From assembly GCF_002549795.1 (NCBI RefSeq), contig NZ_CP021435.1:2976001-3040000 (forward strand): DNA of 64,000 bases. Reading direction: 5' to 3'. Below the pieces are notes generated by a model. The model did no database searches, was not told the origin of the DNA, and worked only from the letters and a program-made list of their open reading frames with translations. The stretch is from Halomonas beimenensis. GTDB taxonomy: Bacteria; Pseudomonadota; Gammaproteobacteria; Pseudomonadales; Halomonadaceae. The translations under genes were made by a program, and so were the position numbers. Every line of letters begins with the position of its first letter. Positions within the stretch are counted from its first letter, which is position 1. Below, one piece after another: positions 7,652 through 16,516 of the stretch.

Positions 7652-8446
7652 TTAGAGCAGGAACTTGATCCCCACCAGGGCGAGAAGCCCCGCGAAGGAC
7701 AGGCGCAGCGCCCGAGCCGGCAGGAAGTGGGCCAGGCGCACCCCCACCCGGGCGAACGGCACGCTGGTGAGCACGATGCCGAGGAAGGCGGGCCACATCA
7801 CGTAGCCGGTGGCCCCCGGGGGAAGGTTCGCCACGCCCCAACCCACGACGACGAAGGTCACGGCCCCGAACAGGGCGATGGGCAGGCCACAGGCCGAGGA
7901 CGTTCCCACGGCCTGGGTCATGGTGGCGCCGCAACGGGTCAGCCAGGGAACGCTCAGGGTGCCGCCGCCGATGCCGAACAGCGCCGAGATTGCCCCGATC
8001 ACCCCGCCGGCCACCCCCATGGTCGCCCGGCCGGGCTGCAGCTCGCCCGGCTCCGGGCCGCGCCCCAGCGCCATGCGCAGCGCCACCGCCAGGATGAAGA
8101 GGCCGAAGAGCAGCCCCAGCAGGCCTCCGGAGAGGTTGCCGGCGACGAAGACGCCACCGATCGCGCCCAGCATCAGGCCGGGCAGCAGCGCCAGGAACCA
8201 TTCACGGTGGATGCTGCCCCGGCGGTAATGCCCCCAGGCGGAAGATGCCCCGGTGACCACGATGGTGGCCAGCGAGGTGCCCACCGCCAGATGCATCCCG
8301 ACCTCGGAGGCCACTCCCTGGAGGTCGAAGGCGAAGACCAGGGCGGGCACGATGATGAGGCCGCCACCGATCCCGAACAGCCCCGCCAGGGTGCCGGCCA
8401 GGCTGCCCAGCAGCAGATAGCCCAGCAACAGGGTCATCGCGCTCAT
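7652..8446 (-). CDS. TauE/SafE (TSUP) family membrane permease
   Basis: The 264-residue protein has about eight hydrophobic segments and the duplicated GIGGGxxxVP motif: LFGIGGGLIIVPAL near residue 27 and LFGIGGGTLSVPWL near residue 160. TSUP proteins export sulfite, sulfoacetate or related organosulfur anions across the inner membrane, but the substrate here cannot be read from sequence. Its ATG overlaps the stop of the receiver-domain gene by four bases (ATGA), so the two are coupled. The same permease family lies between ptsP and lgt in Pseudomonas, which suggests an old neighbourhood that the IS has interrupted. Confidence 0.88.
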   Translation of the reverse strand: MSAMTLLLGYLLLGSLAGTLAGLFGIGGGLIIVPALVFAFDLQGVASEVGMHLAVGTSLATIVVTGASSAWGHYRRGSIHREWFLALLPGLMLGAIGGVFVAGNLSGGLLGLLFGLFILAVALRMALGRGPEPGELQPGRATMGVAGGVIGAISALFGIGGGTLSVPWLTRCGATMTQAVGTSSACGLPIALFGAVTFVVVGWGVANLPPGATGYVMWPAFLGIVLTSVPFARVGVRLAHFLPARALRLSFAGLLALVGIKFLL

Positions 8447-9588
8447 GCGCCCTCCTCCGCGGTCAGGGTGCCGGGGAGCCAGTGCCGCACCCGCGCCAGG
8501 AGATCCTGGGGACGATAGGGCTTGGCCAGGTAGTCGTCCATCCCGGCCTCGCGGAAGCGCCGGCGATCGGCATCCCCCGCGTTGGCGGTCAGGGCGACCA
8601 TGATGCTGCGAGGCCTCCCGGGCTGCTCGGCTTCCCGGGCCCGCCAGGCCCGGCAGGTGGCCACCCCGTCCATGTCGGCCATGTAGATGTCCATGAAGAC
8701 CAGATCGAAGGGCTCCTTCTCCAGGCAGGTCAGGGCCTCCTTGCCGCTGGTGGCGGTCGCCACCTCCAGCCCCTGACGCTCCAGCACCTTCTGGGCCAGC
8801 ATGAGGTTCACCGGGCCATCGTCCACCACCAGGACACGGCCGGACACGCGCCCCTCGCCCAGGCTCGCGGGATCCCCGAGGGTCTCGAGGAGCACCGCGG
8901 TCTCGGCCAGTCGGTCTTGCAGCGCCTGGAAGGCGGCCCGCTCGTCCTCGCTGGCCTCCCGTCGGCAGACGTCGCTGTCCAGCACTCGCTCCACCGACTC
9001 CAGCAGCGGGCCGAGCATCTGTTGCAGGTGGACCAGGTAGCCCGACTTGAGGCGCGACTCCTCGCGGGCCCTGACTCGACCGGTCTCCAGGCGGGCCAGG
9101 CGTCCTCGCTGGGCCTCGAGGTCATCGGTGAGGCGTCGCTCCACGCCTCGGGCGGCCTCCCGCTCGGCCTGCCAGCGTGCGGCCATGACCTCGCAGGCTC
9201 GGGTCACGGCATCCAGGCGCCGTGACAGCGGCAGGTGGGGATCCATCAGGGACTGGAGCTCGGAGGAGTCGGTGGCCGCCCCCGCCGCCTCGAGGCGCCG
9301 ACCGATGCCGGCCAGGGCGGCCTCGAGGCCCTGCTCCCGGGCCCGCAGGCGCTGCTTGAAGAGCATCAGGAAGACCGCCACGTTGAGACTGCTGCCCACC
9401 AGCAGAGCGAGCAGCAGCCCGAAGGTCGCGCCCCAGGAGGCCTGGCCCGGCATCAGCCACCAGCCGCTCAGCGCCAGGGCCAGGCACAGCAGCACCAGCA
9501 CGCCCTGGGCGCTCAGCACGGGCCAGAGGATCGGCTTGACCAGACGCGACCAGACCTGTCCCTCGTCTGTCTCGACTCGCATTTTCAT
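8443..9588 (-). CDS. Membrane-anchored response-regulator receiver protein lacking a kinase domain
   Basis: The 381-residue protein has two transmembrane segments (about residues 20-44 and 54-77), a coiled coil (80-235) and a C-terminal receiver domain (about 250-372). The receiver keeps all key residues: Asp256/Asp257, phospho-acceptor Asp300 in FMDIYMADMDG, Thr334 and Lys356 in LAKPYRP. At 180-200 ESRLKSGYLVHLQQMLGPLL resembles the H-box region of GacS/BarA-type hybrid kinases (KSxFLxxxSHELRTPL) but has no phospho-accepting His in the SHE position, and no ATP-binding domain follows. It looks like a hybrid kinase that lost its catalytic part. It is coupled to the downstream TSUP permease and could receive phosphate from another kinase. 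Function is unknown. Confidence 0.8.
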   Translation of the reverse strand: MKMRVETDEGQVWSRLVKPILWPVLSAQGVLVLLCLALALSGWWLMPGQASWGATFGLLLALLVGSSLNVAVFLMLFKQRLRAREQGLEAALAGIGRRLEAAGAATDSSELQSLMDPHLPLSRRLDAVTRACEVMAARWQAEREAARGVERRLTDDLEAQRGRLARLETGRVRAREESRLKSGYLVHLQQMLGPLLESVERVLDSDVCRREASEDERAAFQALQDRLAETAVLLETLGDPASLGEGRVSGRVLVVDDGPVNLMLAQKVLERQGLEVATATSGKEALTCLEKEPFDLVFMDIYMADMDGVATCRAWRAREAEQPGRPRSIMVALTANAGDADRRRFREAGMDDYLAKPYRPQDLLARVRHWLPGTLTAEEGA

Positions 9589-9706
9589 CCCTGTACCGGG
9601 TCGATGAAGGCGGAAATCGGTGATTCCCGCAGAGTGTACGATGGCGGCGCCGCCTTGTCATGGCACCGGCTTTCCCTTCGTCTCGGCAAGGGTTAGGCTT
9701 CCGGCC

Positions 9707-10486
9707 ATGTGCCTGATCGCCTTCTCTCACTCGCCCGACGGCCACGTCAGGCTGCGCCTGGTGGCCAATCGCGACGAGTTCCATGCCCGCCCCGCCGCGC
9801 CCCTGGCCACCCAGGTGGACTCGCCGGCGATCGTCGGCGGGCGGGATCTCGAGGCCGGCGGCACCTGGCTGGCGGTCCACCGCGATGGCCGCTTCGCCGC
9901 CGTGACCAATGTCCGCGATCCCGGCCTGCGCGTCCCGACGGACGCGCCGAGCCGCGGCGCCCTGGTCCGCACGGCCCTGGAGTGTCCCGACCTGCCGGCC
10001 TGGCTGGCCGAGCTCGCCGACGGCGACGCCCGCCGCTATGCCGGCTTCAACCTGCTGGCCGGCGACGGCCGCCGGCTATGGCACCTGCATCGGGGCCGGG
10101 ATCGGGTCACCCTGCGCCGCGTCCCCTCCGGGTTGCACGGCCTGTCCAACGGCGACCTGGACACCCCCTGGCCCAAGCTGATCGCCGCTCGCCAGGGACT
10201 GGCCGGGAGCCTTCATCATGGCCGCTGGCCGGACGACGCCCTGGCGGCCCTGAGCGACACCACGGAGGCCGAGGACCATCACCTGCCGGATACCGGGGTG
10301 GGGCTCGAACTGGAGCGCCGGCTGTCGGCCGCCTTCATCCTCGGCCGGGACTACGGCACCCGCGCCACCACCTGGCTGGACTGGCGGGCCGATGGCCGCC
10401 TGACCATCGGCGAGCGACGCTTCGGCCCCGACGGTATCCCGCTCGGGGCCCGCCACCTGGAGCTCGAGGCCCCACCGGCGGGCTGA
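9707..10486 (+). CDS. NRDE-family (TANGO2-like) protein
   Basis: The 259-residue protein begins MCLIAF, with Cys2 as the likely N-terminal nucleophile once Met is removed. It continues with LRLVANRDEFHARPA, the Asn-Arg-Asp-Glu motif that names the family, then GGRDLEAGGTWLAVHRDGRFAAVTNVRDP and LSNGDLDTPWPK. The family resembles TANGO2 of eukaryotes, linked to haem and acyl-CoA metabolism, but its bacterial function is not settled. The start at 9707 is chosen because the Cys must follow the initiator Met. The gene is divergent from the receiver protein and its end comes six bases from the ptsP stop on the other strand. Confidence 0.88.
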   Translation: MCLIAFSHSPDGHVRLRLVANRDEFHARPAAPLATQVDSPAIVGGRDLEAGGTWLAVHRDGRFAAVTNVRDPGLRVPTDAPSRGALVRTALECPDLPAWLAELADGDARRYAGFNLLAGDGRRLWHLHRGRDRVTLRRVPSGLHGLSNGDLDTPWPKLIAARQGLAGSLHHGRWPDDALAALSDTTEAEDHHLPDTGVGLELERRLSAAFILGRDYGTRATTWLDWRADGRLTIGERRFGPDGIPLGARHLELEAPPAG

Positions 10487-10492
10487 GCCGTC

Positions 10493-12775
10493 TCACTCGT
10501 CCTTGGGCGGCAGGAGATGGGTGAGCTGCCACTCCCCCATCCGCTCCTCCAGGAGGCGGCGAACCCGGGCCGGCGAGGGCTGCGCCAGGGTCTCCTCGAC
10601 CAGCCCCTGGGCGGCGTCGCGGGAGACGCGGCGGATGGCCGCACGGACCTTGGGGAGGTTGGGGGCGTTCATGGAAAGCGCATCGAAGCCCATGCCCATC
10701 AGCAGCAGGGCCCCGGCAGGATCCCCGGCCAGCTCGCCGCACACCGAGGTCGGCACCCCCAGCGCCTTCGCCTCCCCGGCCAGCCGGGCCATGGCCGACA
10801 GCACCGCCGGGTGACAGGCGTCGTACAGTTCCGCGACCCGGGGGTTGTTGCGGTCCACCGCGAGCAGGTACTGGGTCAGGTCGTTGCTGCCCACGGAGAA
10901 GAAGTCCACCCGCTCCGCGAGGGCGTCGAGCTGGTAGAGCGTCGCCGGCACCTCCAGCATCACCCCGACCTTGGGCCGCGAGACCTCGATGCCGTCCTCG
11001 CCGAGTTCGCTGATCGCCCGGTCCAGGAGACGCAGGGCATCATCGACCTCGTCGACGTTGGTGATCATCGGCAAGAGGATCTGCAGGTTGTCGAGCCCCT
11101 GCGAAGCCCGCAGCATGGCGCGCAACTGGACCATCAGCACCTCGGGATGATCCAGGGTCACGCGGATGCCCCGCCAGCCGAGGAAGGGATTGGCCTCCTC
11201 GATGGGGAAATAGGGCAGGTCCTTGTCGCCCCCGATGTCGAGGGTGCGCATCACCACCGGCAAGGGGGCGAACCCCTCGAGCTGCTCCCGGTAGAGGCGG
11301 GTCTGCTCCTGCTCGCCGGGGAAACGCTCCGTGGTCATGAAGGGCACCTCGGTGCGGTAGAGGCCGACCCCACCGATGCGCGACTTGAGCAGGGCCACGG
11401 CGTCCACCGCCAGCCCGGTGTTGACCATCAGCGGCATGTCGTAGCCGTCCGGCGTGCGGCTGGGCAGGTCCTGCTCGTGCTCGAGCACCTCCGCCAGCGC
11501 CCGCTCCTCCTCGATCAGGGCCTGGTAGTGGCTCTCGAGCTCCGCGGAGGGACGCACGAAGAGGCGCCCCCGGTGGCCGTCCAGCACCACCCGCGCGCCA
11601 TTGAGCCTCGGCAGCGGCAGGTCCACCATGCCGAGCACCGTGGGAATGCCCATGGCCCGGGCCAGGATCGCCGCATGGGAGGTGCTCGAGCCGCGTACCG
11701 AGACGATGCCGGCCAGCCGCTCCCGCGGCACCTCGCCGGGCATGGCCGCGCTGATCTCGTCGCTGACCAGGATGGTGTTCTCCGGGTAGACGGCGGGGGT
11801 GGCGGCCGCCTCCTCCTGCAGGTGCGCGAGCACGCGCCGCCCCAGGTCACGGACGTCCGCCGCCCGCTCGCGCAGGTAATCGTCGTCCACCCGCTCCAGG
11901 TACTGGACATGGCGGCGTACCACGTCGGCCAGCGCCCCGGGCGCCCATTGCCCCTCGCGGATGCGCTTGACCACCTCCTGGGACAGCGCCGCCTCGCCGA
12001 GCATCTGCTGATAGACGTCGAACAGCGCCAGCTCCTGGGCGGAGATGCGATTGGCCAGCCGCTCCCCCGCCGCCCGGATCTCGTCCCGGGCCTTGCCGAT
12101 CGCCTCCCTGAGGCGGGCGATCTCGTATTCCTCGTCGGTGGGGATGAGATCCGGCACGCTGTCCAGGTCCGCCGGCGGCGCGATGATCACCGCCTCGCCG
12201 ATGGCCATGCCCGGGGAGGCGGCCACGCCGGTGAAGGTCGCCTGGCCGCCGGGCAGGGAGGGACGGGTGAGGCTGCCGGTGGCCAGGGCATGGGCGAGCA
12301 CCCCGGCCAGCTGGGCGGCCATGGTGACCAGGAAGGCCTCGTCGGCCTCGTCGTAGCGCCGCTTGTCGGCCTGCTGGACCACGAGCACGCCGAGCATGCG
12401 GCGCTGATGGATGATGGGCACGCCGAGGAAGCTGGAGTAGCGCTCCTCGCCGGTGGCCTCGAAGTAGCGGAAGCGCGGGTGGGCCCGGGCATCCTCGAGG
12501 TTGATCGGCTCCTCGCGCTGCGCCACCAGTCCCACCAGCCCCTCGCCCACGGGCAGGGCCACATGGCCCACGGCCTGGCTGCGCAGGCCGATGGTCTCCA
12601 TCAGCACCAGCTGCTCGAGCTCGGCGTCGTAGAGGTAGAAGGAACATACGTCGGTACGCATGGCCTTGCGAATGCGACGCACCATGGTCGACAGGGCGGC
12701 GTCCAGGTTGCGAGCCCCGTTGACCTCCAGGATGATGCGGCGCAACACCTCGAGCATCGGCGTCTTGCTGTCCAT
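10493..12775 (-). CDS. ptsP: Phosphoenolpyruvate-protein phosphotransferase PtsP (EI-Ntr)
   Basis: The 760-residue enzyme starts the nitrogen-related phosphotransferase chain, passing phosphate from PEP to NPr (PtsO). Residues 1-165 form a GAF sensory domain (VCSFYLYD, GLVAQREEPINL). An EI N-terminal domain follows, with the phospho-His367 in RGSSTSHAAILARAMGIPTV. The PEP-binding TIM barrel carries GLYRTEVPFM, FRGI-like GWRGIRVTLDHPE, GSNDLTQYLLAVDRNN and the active-site Cys in SVCGELAGDP. The protein is cytoplasmic. It lies directly downstream of rppH on the same strand with 57 bases between them, the same pair as in E. coli. Confidence 0.97.
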   Translation of the reverse strand: MDSKTPMLEVLRRIILEVNGARNLDAALSTMVRRIRKAMRTDVCSFYLYDAELEQLVLMETIGLRSQAVGHVALPVGEGLVGLVAQREEPINLEDARAHPRFRYFEATGEERYSSFLGVPIIHQRRMLGVLVVQQADKRRYDEADEAFLVTMAAQLAGVLAHALATGSLTRPSLPGGQATFTGVAASPGMAIGEAVIIAPPADLDSVPDLIPTDEEYEIARLREAIGKARDEIRAAGERLANRISAQELALFDVYQQMLGEAALSQEVVKRIREGQWAPGALADVVRRHVQYLERVDDDYLRERAADVRDLGRRVLAHLQEEAAATPAVYPENTILVSDEISAAMPGEVPRERLAGIVSVRGSSTSHAAILARAMGIPTVLGMVDLPLPRLNGARVVLDGHRGRLFVRPSAELESHYQALIEEERALAEVLEHEQDLPSRTPDGYDMPLMVNTGLAVDAVALLKSRIGGVGLYRTEVPFMTTERFPGEQEQTRLYREQLEGFAPLPVVMRTLDIGGDKDLPYFPIEEANPFLGWRGIRVTLDHPEVLMVQLRAMLRASQGLDNLQILLPMITNVDEVDDALRLLDRAISELGEDGIEVSRPKVGVMLEVPATLYQLDALAERVDFFSVGSNDLTQYLLAVDRNNPRVAELYDACHPAVLSAMARLAGEAKALGVPTSVCGELAGDPAGALLLMGMGFDALSMNAPNLPKVRAAIRRVSRDAAQGLVEETLAQPSPARVRRLLEERMGEWQLTHLLPPKDE

Positions 12776-12832
12776 TGTCGTTATGCCTCGCTGAGGGTGT
12801 CACCGGGGACGCGCCCCGGTCATCTCGGGTCG

Positions 12833-13327
12833 TCAGCCATGCCCCAGGGCCAGGCGCTGGGCTCGCGGCGACAACTCGCGCAGCGCGCGCCGGTAGACCT
12901 CACGCTTGAAGGGCACCACCTGTCCCAGGGGATACCAGTAACTGACCCAGCGCCAGCCGTCGAACTCCGGCTTCGCCGGACCGCCATCCATGCAGATCCG
13001 GGTCTCGCCACAGCGGATCCTGAGCAGGAACCACTTCTGCTTCTGGCCGATGCACACCGGCCGGGAATGCGTTCGTACCATGCGTCGCGGCAGGCGATAG
13101 CGCAACCAGCCCCGGGTACAGGCAAGCACCTCGACGTCCTCGGCGGTCAGGCCGATTTCCTCGTGCAGTTCGCGAAAAAGTGCCTGTTGCGGAGTCTCGT
13201 TCGCCTTGATGCCTCCCTGGGGAAACTGCCACGCATTCTGCCCTACCCGACGCGCCCATAGCAGCTGCCCGTGGTCGTTGGCGATGATGATGCCAACGTT
13301 GGGGCGAAAGCCGTCTGCGTCGATCAC
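12833..13327 (-). CDS. rppH: RNA pyrophosphohydrolase
   Basis: The 164-residue Nudix enzyme removes pyrophosphate from the 5' end of mRNA, opening it to RNase E decay. The start is the GTG at 13327, which gives the family N-terminus [17 protein letters not shown] and has AAGGTGAAG just upstream. The longer upstream frame has no family match. The Nudix box [20 protein letters not shown] is intact, and [21 protein letters not shown] is typical of the C-terminal half. It is transcribed towards ptsP and diverges from the HAD phosphatase gene. Confidence 0.95.
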   Translation of the reverse strand: MIDADGFRPNVGIIIANDHGQLLWARRVGQNAWQFPQGGIKANETPQQALFRELHEEIGLTAEDVEVLACTRGWLRYRLPRRMVRTHSRPVCIGQKQKWFLLRIRCGETRICMDGGPAKPEFDGWRWVSYWYPLGQVVPFKREVYRRALRELSPRAQRLALGHG

Positions 13328-13475
13328 GGACTTCACCTTATGAATCCAGTATTGAATGCATTCTTCCACAAGGCCGTGAAACGTATCAATACGCCGATGG
13401 CGGCGCCCTCGAAGGGGGGCCGGGCTTCTGCCATAATCGCGGGCTCGACGTGACACCGACAACAAGAGGAAAGCC

Positions 13476-14132
13476 GTGAGCCTCGCCATCTTCGACCTGG
13501 ACAACACCCTGCTCTCCATCGACAGCGACCATGCCTGGGGGGAGTTCCTGCTCGAGCAGGGCGCCGTGGATCCGGTGGCCTACAAGGAAGCCAACGACCG
13601 CTTCATGGCCGACTACGAGGCCGGCACCCTCGACATGGCGGAGTTCCTGGCCGTGGCGCTCAAGCCGCTGGCCGAGAACTCCCCGGAACAGCTGGCGGCC
13701 TGGCACCAGCAGTTCATGGCCAGCAAGATCGAGCCCCACATCCTGCCCCGGGGCGAGGAGCTGATCGCCCGGCACCGGGCCCGGGGCGATACCCTGCTGA
13801 TCATCACCGCCACCAACCGCTTCATCACCGGCCCCATCGCCGAGCGCCTGGGCGTGGACGAGCTGATCGCCGTGGAGCCGGAGATGATCGACGGCCGCTA
13901 CACCGGCCGGGTCAGCGGCGTGCCCAGCTACCGGGAGGGCAAGGTCACCCGGCTCGAGCAGTGGCTGGAAGGCCGCGAGCTCTCGCTGCACGATGCCTGG
14001 TTCTACAGCGACTCCCACAACGACCTGGCCCTGCTGGAACGGGTCGACCACCCGGTGGCGGTGGACCCGGACGAGACCCTGCGCCAGGCCGCCGAGGAGC
14101 GCGGCTGGAAGATCATCAGCCTGCGCGACTGA
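13476..14132 (+). CDS. HAD-superfamily (SerB-like, HAD-IB) phosphatase
   Basis: The 218-residue protein has the HAD nucleophile motif [10 protein letters not shown] at the N-terminus, a Thr/Ala motif in [14 protein letters not shown], a Lys in [13 protein letters not shown], and the acidic motif [12 protein letters not shown]. This places it in the HAD-IB group with phosphoserine phosphatase and CicA-like proteins. In Pseudomonas the gene at this place beside rppH is annotated as histidinol-phosphatase, so a role in histidine synthesis is possible but not proven here. It starts with GTG after AAGAGGAAAG. A composite repeat with a strong terminator follows. Confidence 0.88.
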   Translation: MSLAIFDLDNTLLSIDSDHAWGEFLLEQGAVDPVAYKEANDRFMADYEAGTLDMAEFLAVALKPLAENSPEQLAAWHQQFMASKIEPHILPRGEELIARHRARGDTLLIITATNRFITGPIAERLGVDELIAVEPEMIDGRYTGRVSGVPSYREGKVTRLEQWLEGRELSLHDAWFYSDSHNDLALLERVDHPVAVDPDETLRQAAEERGWKIISLRD

Positions 14133-14137
14133 TCCGG

Positions 14138-14264
14138 CCCGGCTTCGCCGGGAGCTGCAAGCTGCAAGCTGCAGCAGCATGGTCCCAGACCGGGCAAAAG
14201 CAAACCCCCGAAGGCTTCCACCTTCGGGGGTTTTGCTTGTAGCTCGGCGCTTGTAGCTCGGCGC
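14138..14264. repeat. Composite repeat element C
   Basis: The element lies between the convergent HAD and mdh genes. It contains the hairpin CCCGGC-TTC-GCCGGG (14138-14152), three AGCTGCA heptads (14153-14173), GCAGCATGG, a strong terminator, and two copies of the 14-mer CTTGTAGCTCGGCG (14236-14263). The last arm can pair with the AGCTGCA heptads through a G-U wobble. The order matches element E at 40694-40887. Confidence 0.85.
14201..14236. terminator. Bidirectional terminator between HAD phosphatase and mdh
   Basis: The stem AAACCCCCGAAGG pairs with CCTTCGGGGGTTTT around a CTTCCA loop, with T-runs on both strands. It serves both convergent genes and is the core of composite element C. Confidence 0.9.
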
Positions 14265-15242
14265 TTAGCCCAGCAGATGCTCCACCGCGGCGCGTTCCTC
14301 GCGCAGCTCGTTCTCGGTGGCGGTCATCCGCTCGCGGCTGAAGTCGTCGATCTCCAGGCCCTGGACGATCTCGTACTTGCCGTCCTTGCAGATCACCGGG
14401 TAGGAGTACATCACGCCCGGCTCGATGCCGTAGCTGCCGTCGGCCGGGATGCCCATGCTGACGATGCCGTCGCTGCCCAGCGCCCAGTCACGCATGTGGT
14501 CGATGGCGGCGGAGGCGGCGGAGGCGGCGGAGGAGGCCCCGCGAGCCTTGATGATGGCGGCGCCGCGCTGCTGCACGGTGGGGATGAAGTCGTTCTCGTA
14601 CCAGTCGCGCTCGACCAGCTCCAGGGCCGGGGTGCCGTCCACCTTGCAGTGAGCCAGGTCGGGGTACTGGGTGGCGCTGTGGTTGCCCCAGACGATCATG
14701 GACTCCACGTCGGTGACGTGCTTGCCGACCTTCTGGGCCAGCTGGGTCAGGGCGCGGTTGTGGTCCAGGCGCATCATGGCGGTGAACTGGCCCGGATCCA
14801 GGTCCGGCGCGTTGCAGGAGGCGATCAGGGCGTTGGTGTTGGCCGGGTTGCCCACCACCAGGACGCGGACATCGCGGCTGGCATGATCGTTCAGGGCCTT
14901 GCCCTGGACGGAGAAGATGGCGGCGTTGGCCTCGAGCAGATCCTTGCGCTCCATGCCCGGGCCACGCGGACGGGCACCGACCAGCAGGGCGAAATCGGCA
15001 TCCTTGAAGGCGACATTGGGATCGTCGGAGGCGATGATGTCCTGCACCAGCGGGAAGGCGCAATCGTTGAGCTCCATCACCACGCCGTTGAGCGCGTCCA
15101 TGGCCGGCGGAATCTCGAGCAGCTGCAGGATGACCGGCTGGTCCTTGCCCAGCATGTCACCGGAAGCGATGCGGAAGGCCAGGGAGTAGCTGATCTGGCC
15201 GGCGGCGCCGGTAATGGCAATACGGACGGGATCTTTCATCAT
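14265..15242 (-). CDS. mdh: Malate dehydrogenase
   Basis: The 325-residue enzyme oxidises malate to oxaloacetate with NAD in the TCA cycle. It belongs to the cytosolic-type MDH branch (about 325 residues), not the 312-residue E. coli type. Visible motifs are the Rossmann [53 protein letters not shown] and the catalytic His in [11 protein letters not shown]. Two in-frame ATG codons (15242 and 15239) follow AAGGAGCC, and either could start it. A strong terminator lies beyond its stop. Confidence 0.96.
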   Translation of the reverse strand: MMKDPVRIAITGAAGQISYSLAFRIASGDMLGKDQPVILQLLEIPPAMDALNGVVMELNDCAFPLVQDIIASDDPNVAFKDADFALLVGARPRGPGMERKDLLEANAAIFSVQGKALNDHASRDVRVLVVGNPANTNALIASCNAPDLDPGQFTAMMRLDHNRALTQLAQKVGKHVTDVESMIVWGNHSATQYPDLAHCKVDGTPALELVERDWYENDFIPTVQQRGAAIIKARGASSAASAASAAIDHMRDWALGSDGIVSMGIPADGSYGIEPGVMYSYPVICKDGKYEIVQGLEIDDFSRERMTATENELREERAAVEHLLG

Positions 15243-15386
15243 GGCTCCTTCGGTTGTCGCCGTGAGGATGGGCCGGACGGCGCGGTGACCGTCCCGGCCG
15301 GGAGTCGAACCGGAGGAATGGTAGGCCTGCAGTGCACAAAACTCAATTCGACCTGCGACTAGCCCGGGGCGACGGGCGCCGCGGCA

Positions 15387-15878
15387 TCAGGCTTCGGTGG
15401 AGGCCTGGGGCCGGGGGGCGTGGGCGGCATGCAGGCGGGCGATCAAGCGATCCTCGAGGGAGAAGCGCTCGGTGAGCCCCTTGGCCAGGCGGTCCAGCCA
15501 GGCCGGCAGGCGCGGCAGGTAGTGCTGGCAGCGTACCGGGCTGGCATAGTCCTCGTCGAAGGCCAGCACCAGCTCGGTCGACATGTCCAGGCGGGCCAGC
15601 AGCCGATCGGCCACGGACAGGGCCTCGTGGTCCTCGAAGGCCTCGCACTCGGCCTTGAGCTGGGGATAGATCTCGAAATGGCCCGCGCTGATGTAGTCCA
15701 TCAACAGCTCGCTGAAGGCATCGATGCGCGCCTTGGTCACTTCCTCCAGGTCGGCGTCGCAGGCTTCCTTGAGCTCGACGAAGTGCACCAGCAATTCGCG
15801 GCGCTCGTCGAGCCAGCGGTCGATCAGCTTGTGGACGCCCCCCCAGCGCTCCTGTGCACTCTTGCAGTCTTCCAGCAT
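15387..15878 (-). CDS. rsd: Rsd/AlgQ anti-sigma-70 regulator
   Basis: The 163-residue helical protein matches the Rsd/AlgQ family: LEDCKSAQERWGGVHKLIDRWLDERRELLV near the start, then FSELLMDYISAGHFEIYPQL. Rsd binds region 4 of sigma-70 in the cytoplasm and frees RNA polymerase for alternative sigma factors in stationary phase. The ATG at 15878 follows CGAGGGAGGCATC with a strong GGAGG site. The frame upstream of it is open through dsbB but has no family match. It lies between dsbB and mdh on the same strand. In Pseudomonas, AlgQ also sits near DsbB-type genes. Confidence 0.92.
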   Translation of the reverse strand: MLEDCKSAQERWGGVHKLIDRWLDERRELLVHFVELKEACDADLEEVTKARIDAFSELLMDYISAGHFEIYPQLKAECEAFEDHEALSVADRLLARLDMSTELVLAFDEDYASPVRCQHYLPRLPAWLDRLAKGLTERFSLEDRLIARLHAAHAPRPQASTEA

Positions 15879-15964
15879 GATGCCTCCCTCGCTCGATGAA
15901 ACCCGTCTCGGGCACGGCGATGACCCGGCCAGGAGCCTCAGCGTCCTCCCTGGGAGGGGCGCTG

Positions 15965-16516
15965 TCAATCCTGCCTTTCGCCGCCCGGCCAACGATACCC
16001 CGAGCGCCGGCGCAGGGACCGGCACAGCAGGCCCAGGGGCGCGATGGCCAGCACCAGGAAGCCGATCAGGGTCCAGCCGGGCAGCGACAGCCCCAGGAAG
16101 CGGGCGCTGATCTCGGCACACTCGCCGGACGCGGAGAGTACCATGGCCACCACCTCCTGAAGGGGCAGGACCTCCATCATGTAGTCGAGCCCCGGGCCGC
16201 AGGTCGGCACCTGGTCGGCGGGCAGCGACTGCAGCCAGAGATGCCGGCCGGCCAGGCCGATGCCGGCGCCCACCGCCACCAGGGCGGCCAGCCCGTAGGC
16301 CACCGCCCCGCCGCGCCCCCGGGGGTCGTGGATCGCCGCCACGGCGAACACCGCCCCGGCGGCGATCACCGCGACCCGCTGGAAGATACACAGCGGACAG
16401 GGCTCGAGCCCGCCCAGGTGCTCGAGCCCCAGGGCCACGGCCATCATCAGCACCGAGAAGGCCAGGCCTGCCAGGCTCCAGTGGCGGACCCGCCAGTCGT
16501 CGAGGAACTCGATCAT
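15965..16516 (-). CDS. dsbB: Disulfide bond formation protein DsbB
   Basis: The 183-residue inner-membrane protein reoxidises DsbA and passes electrons to quinone. Four hydrophobic helices are visible. The first periplasmic pair is Cys40-Pro-Leu-Cys43 (EPCPLCIFQR) and the second is Cys106 and Cys133. An Arg follows the CxxC as in E. coli. Its start overlaps the gshA stop by four bases (ATGA), which couples periplasmic disulfide formation with glutathione synthesis in one transcript. A GC-rich imperfect hairpin at about 15938-15961 follows the stop. Confidence 0.94.
   Translation of the reverse strand: MIEFLDDWRVRHWSLAGLAFSVLMMAVALGLEHLGGLEPCPLCIFQRVAVIAAGAVFAVAAIHDPRGRGGAVAYGLAALVAVGAGIGLAGRHLWLQSLPADQVPTCGPGLDYMMEVLPLQEVVAMVLSASGECAEISARFLGLSLPGWTLIGFLVLAIAPLGLLCRSLRRRSGYRWPGGERQD

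Noticed and set aside
10517..13261. Long plus-strand open frame (914 codons) opposite ptsP and rppH
   Set aside because: It is antisense to two genes with intact catalytic motifs.
15299..15345. tRNA-like T-arm on the minus strand (GGTTCGACTCCCGG)
   Set aside because: No anticodon arm, D-arm or matching acceptor stem can be built around it.
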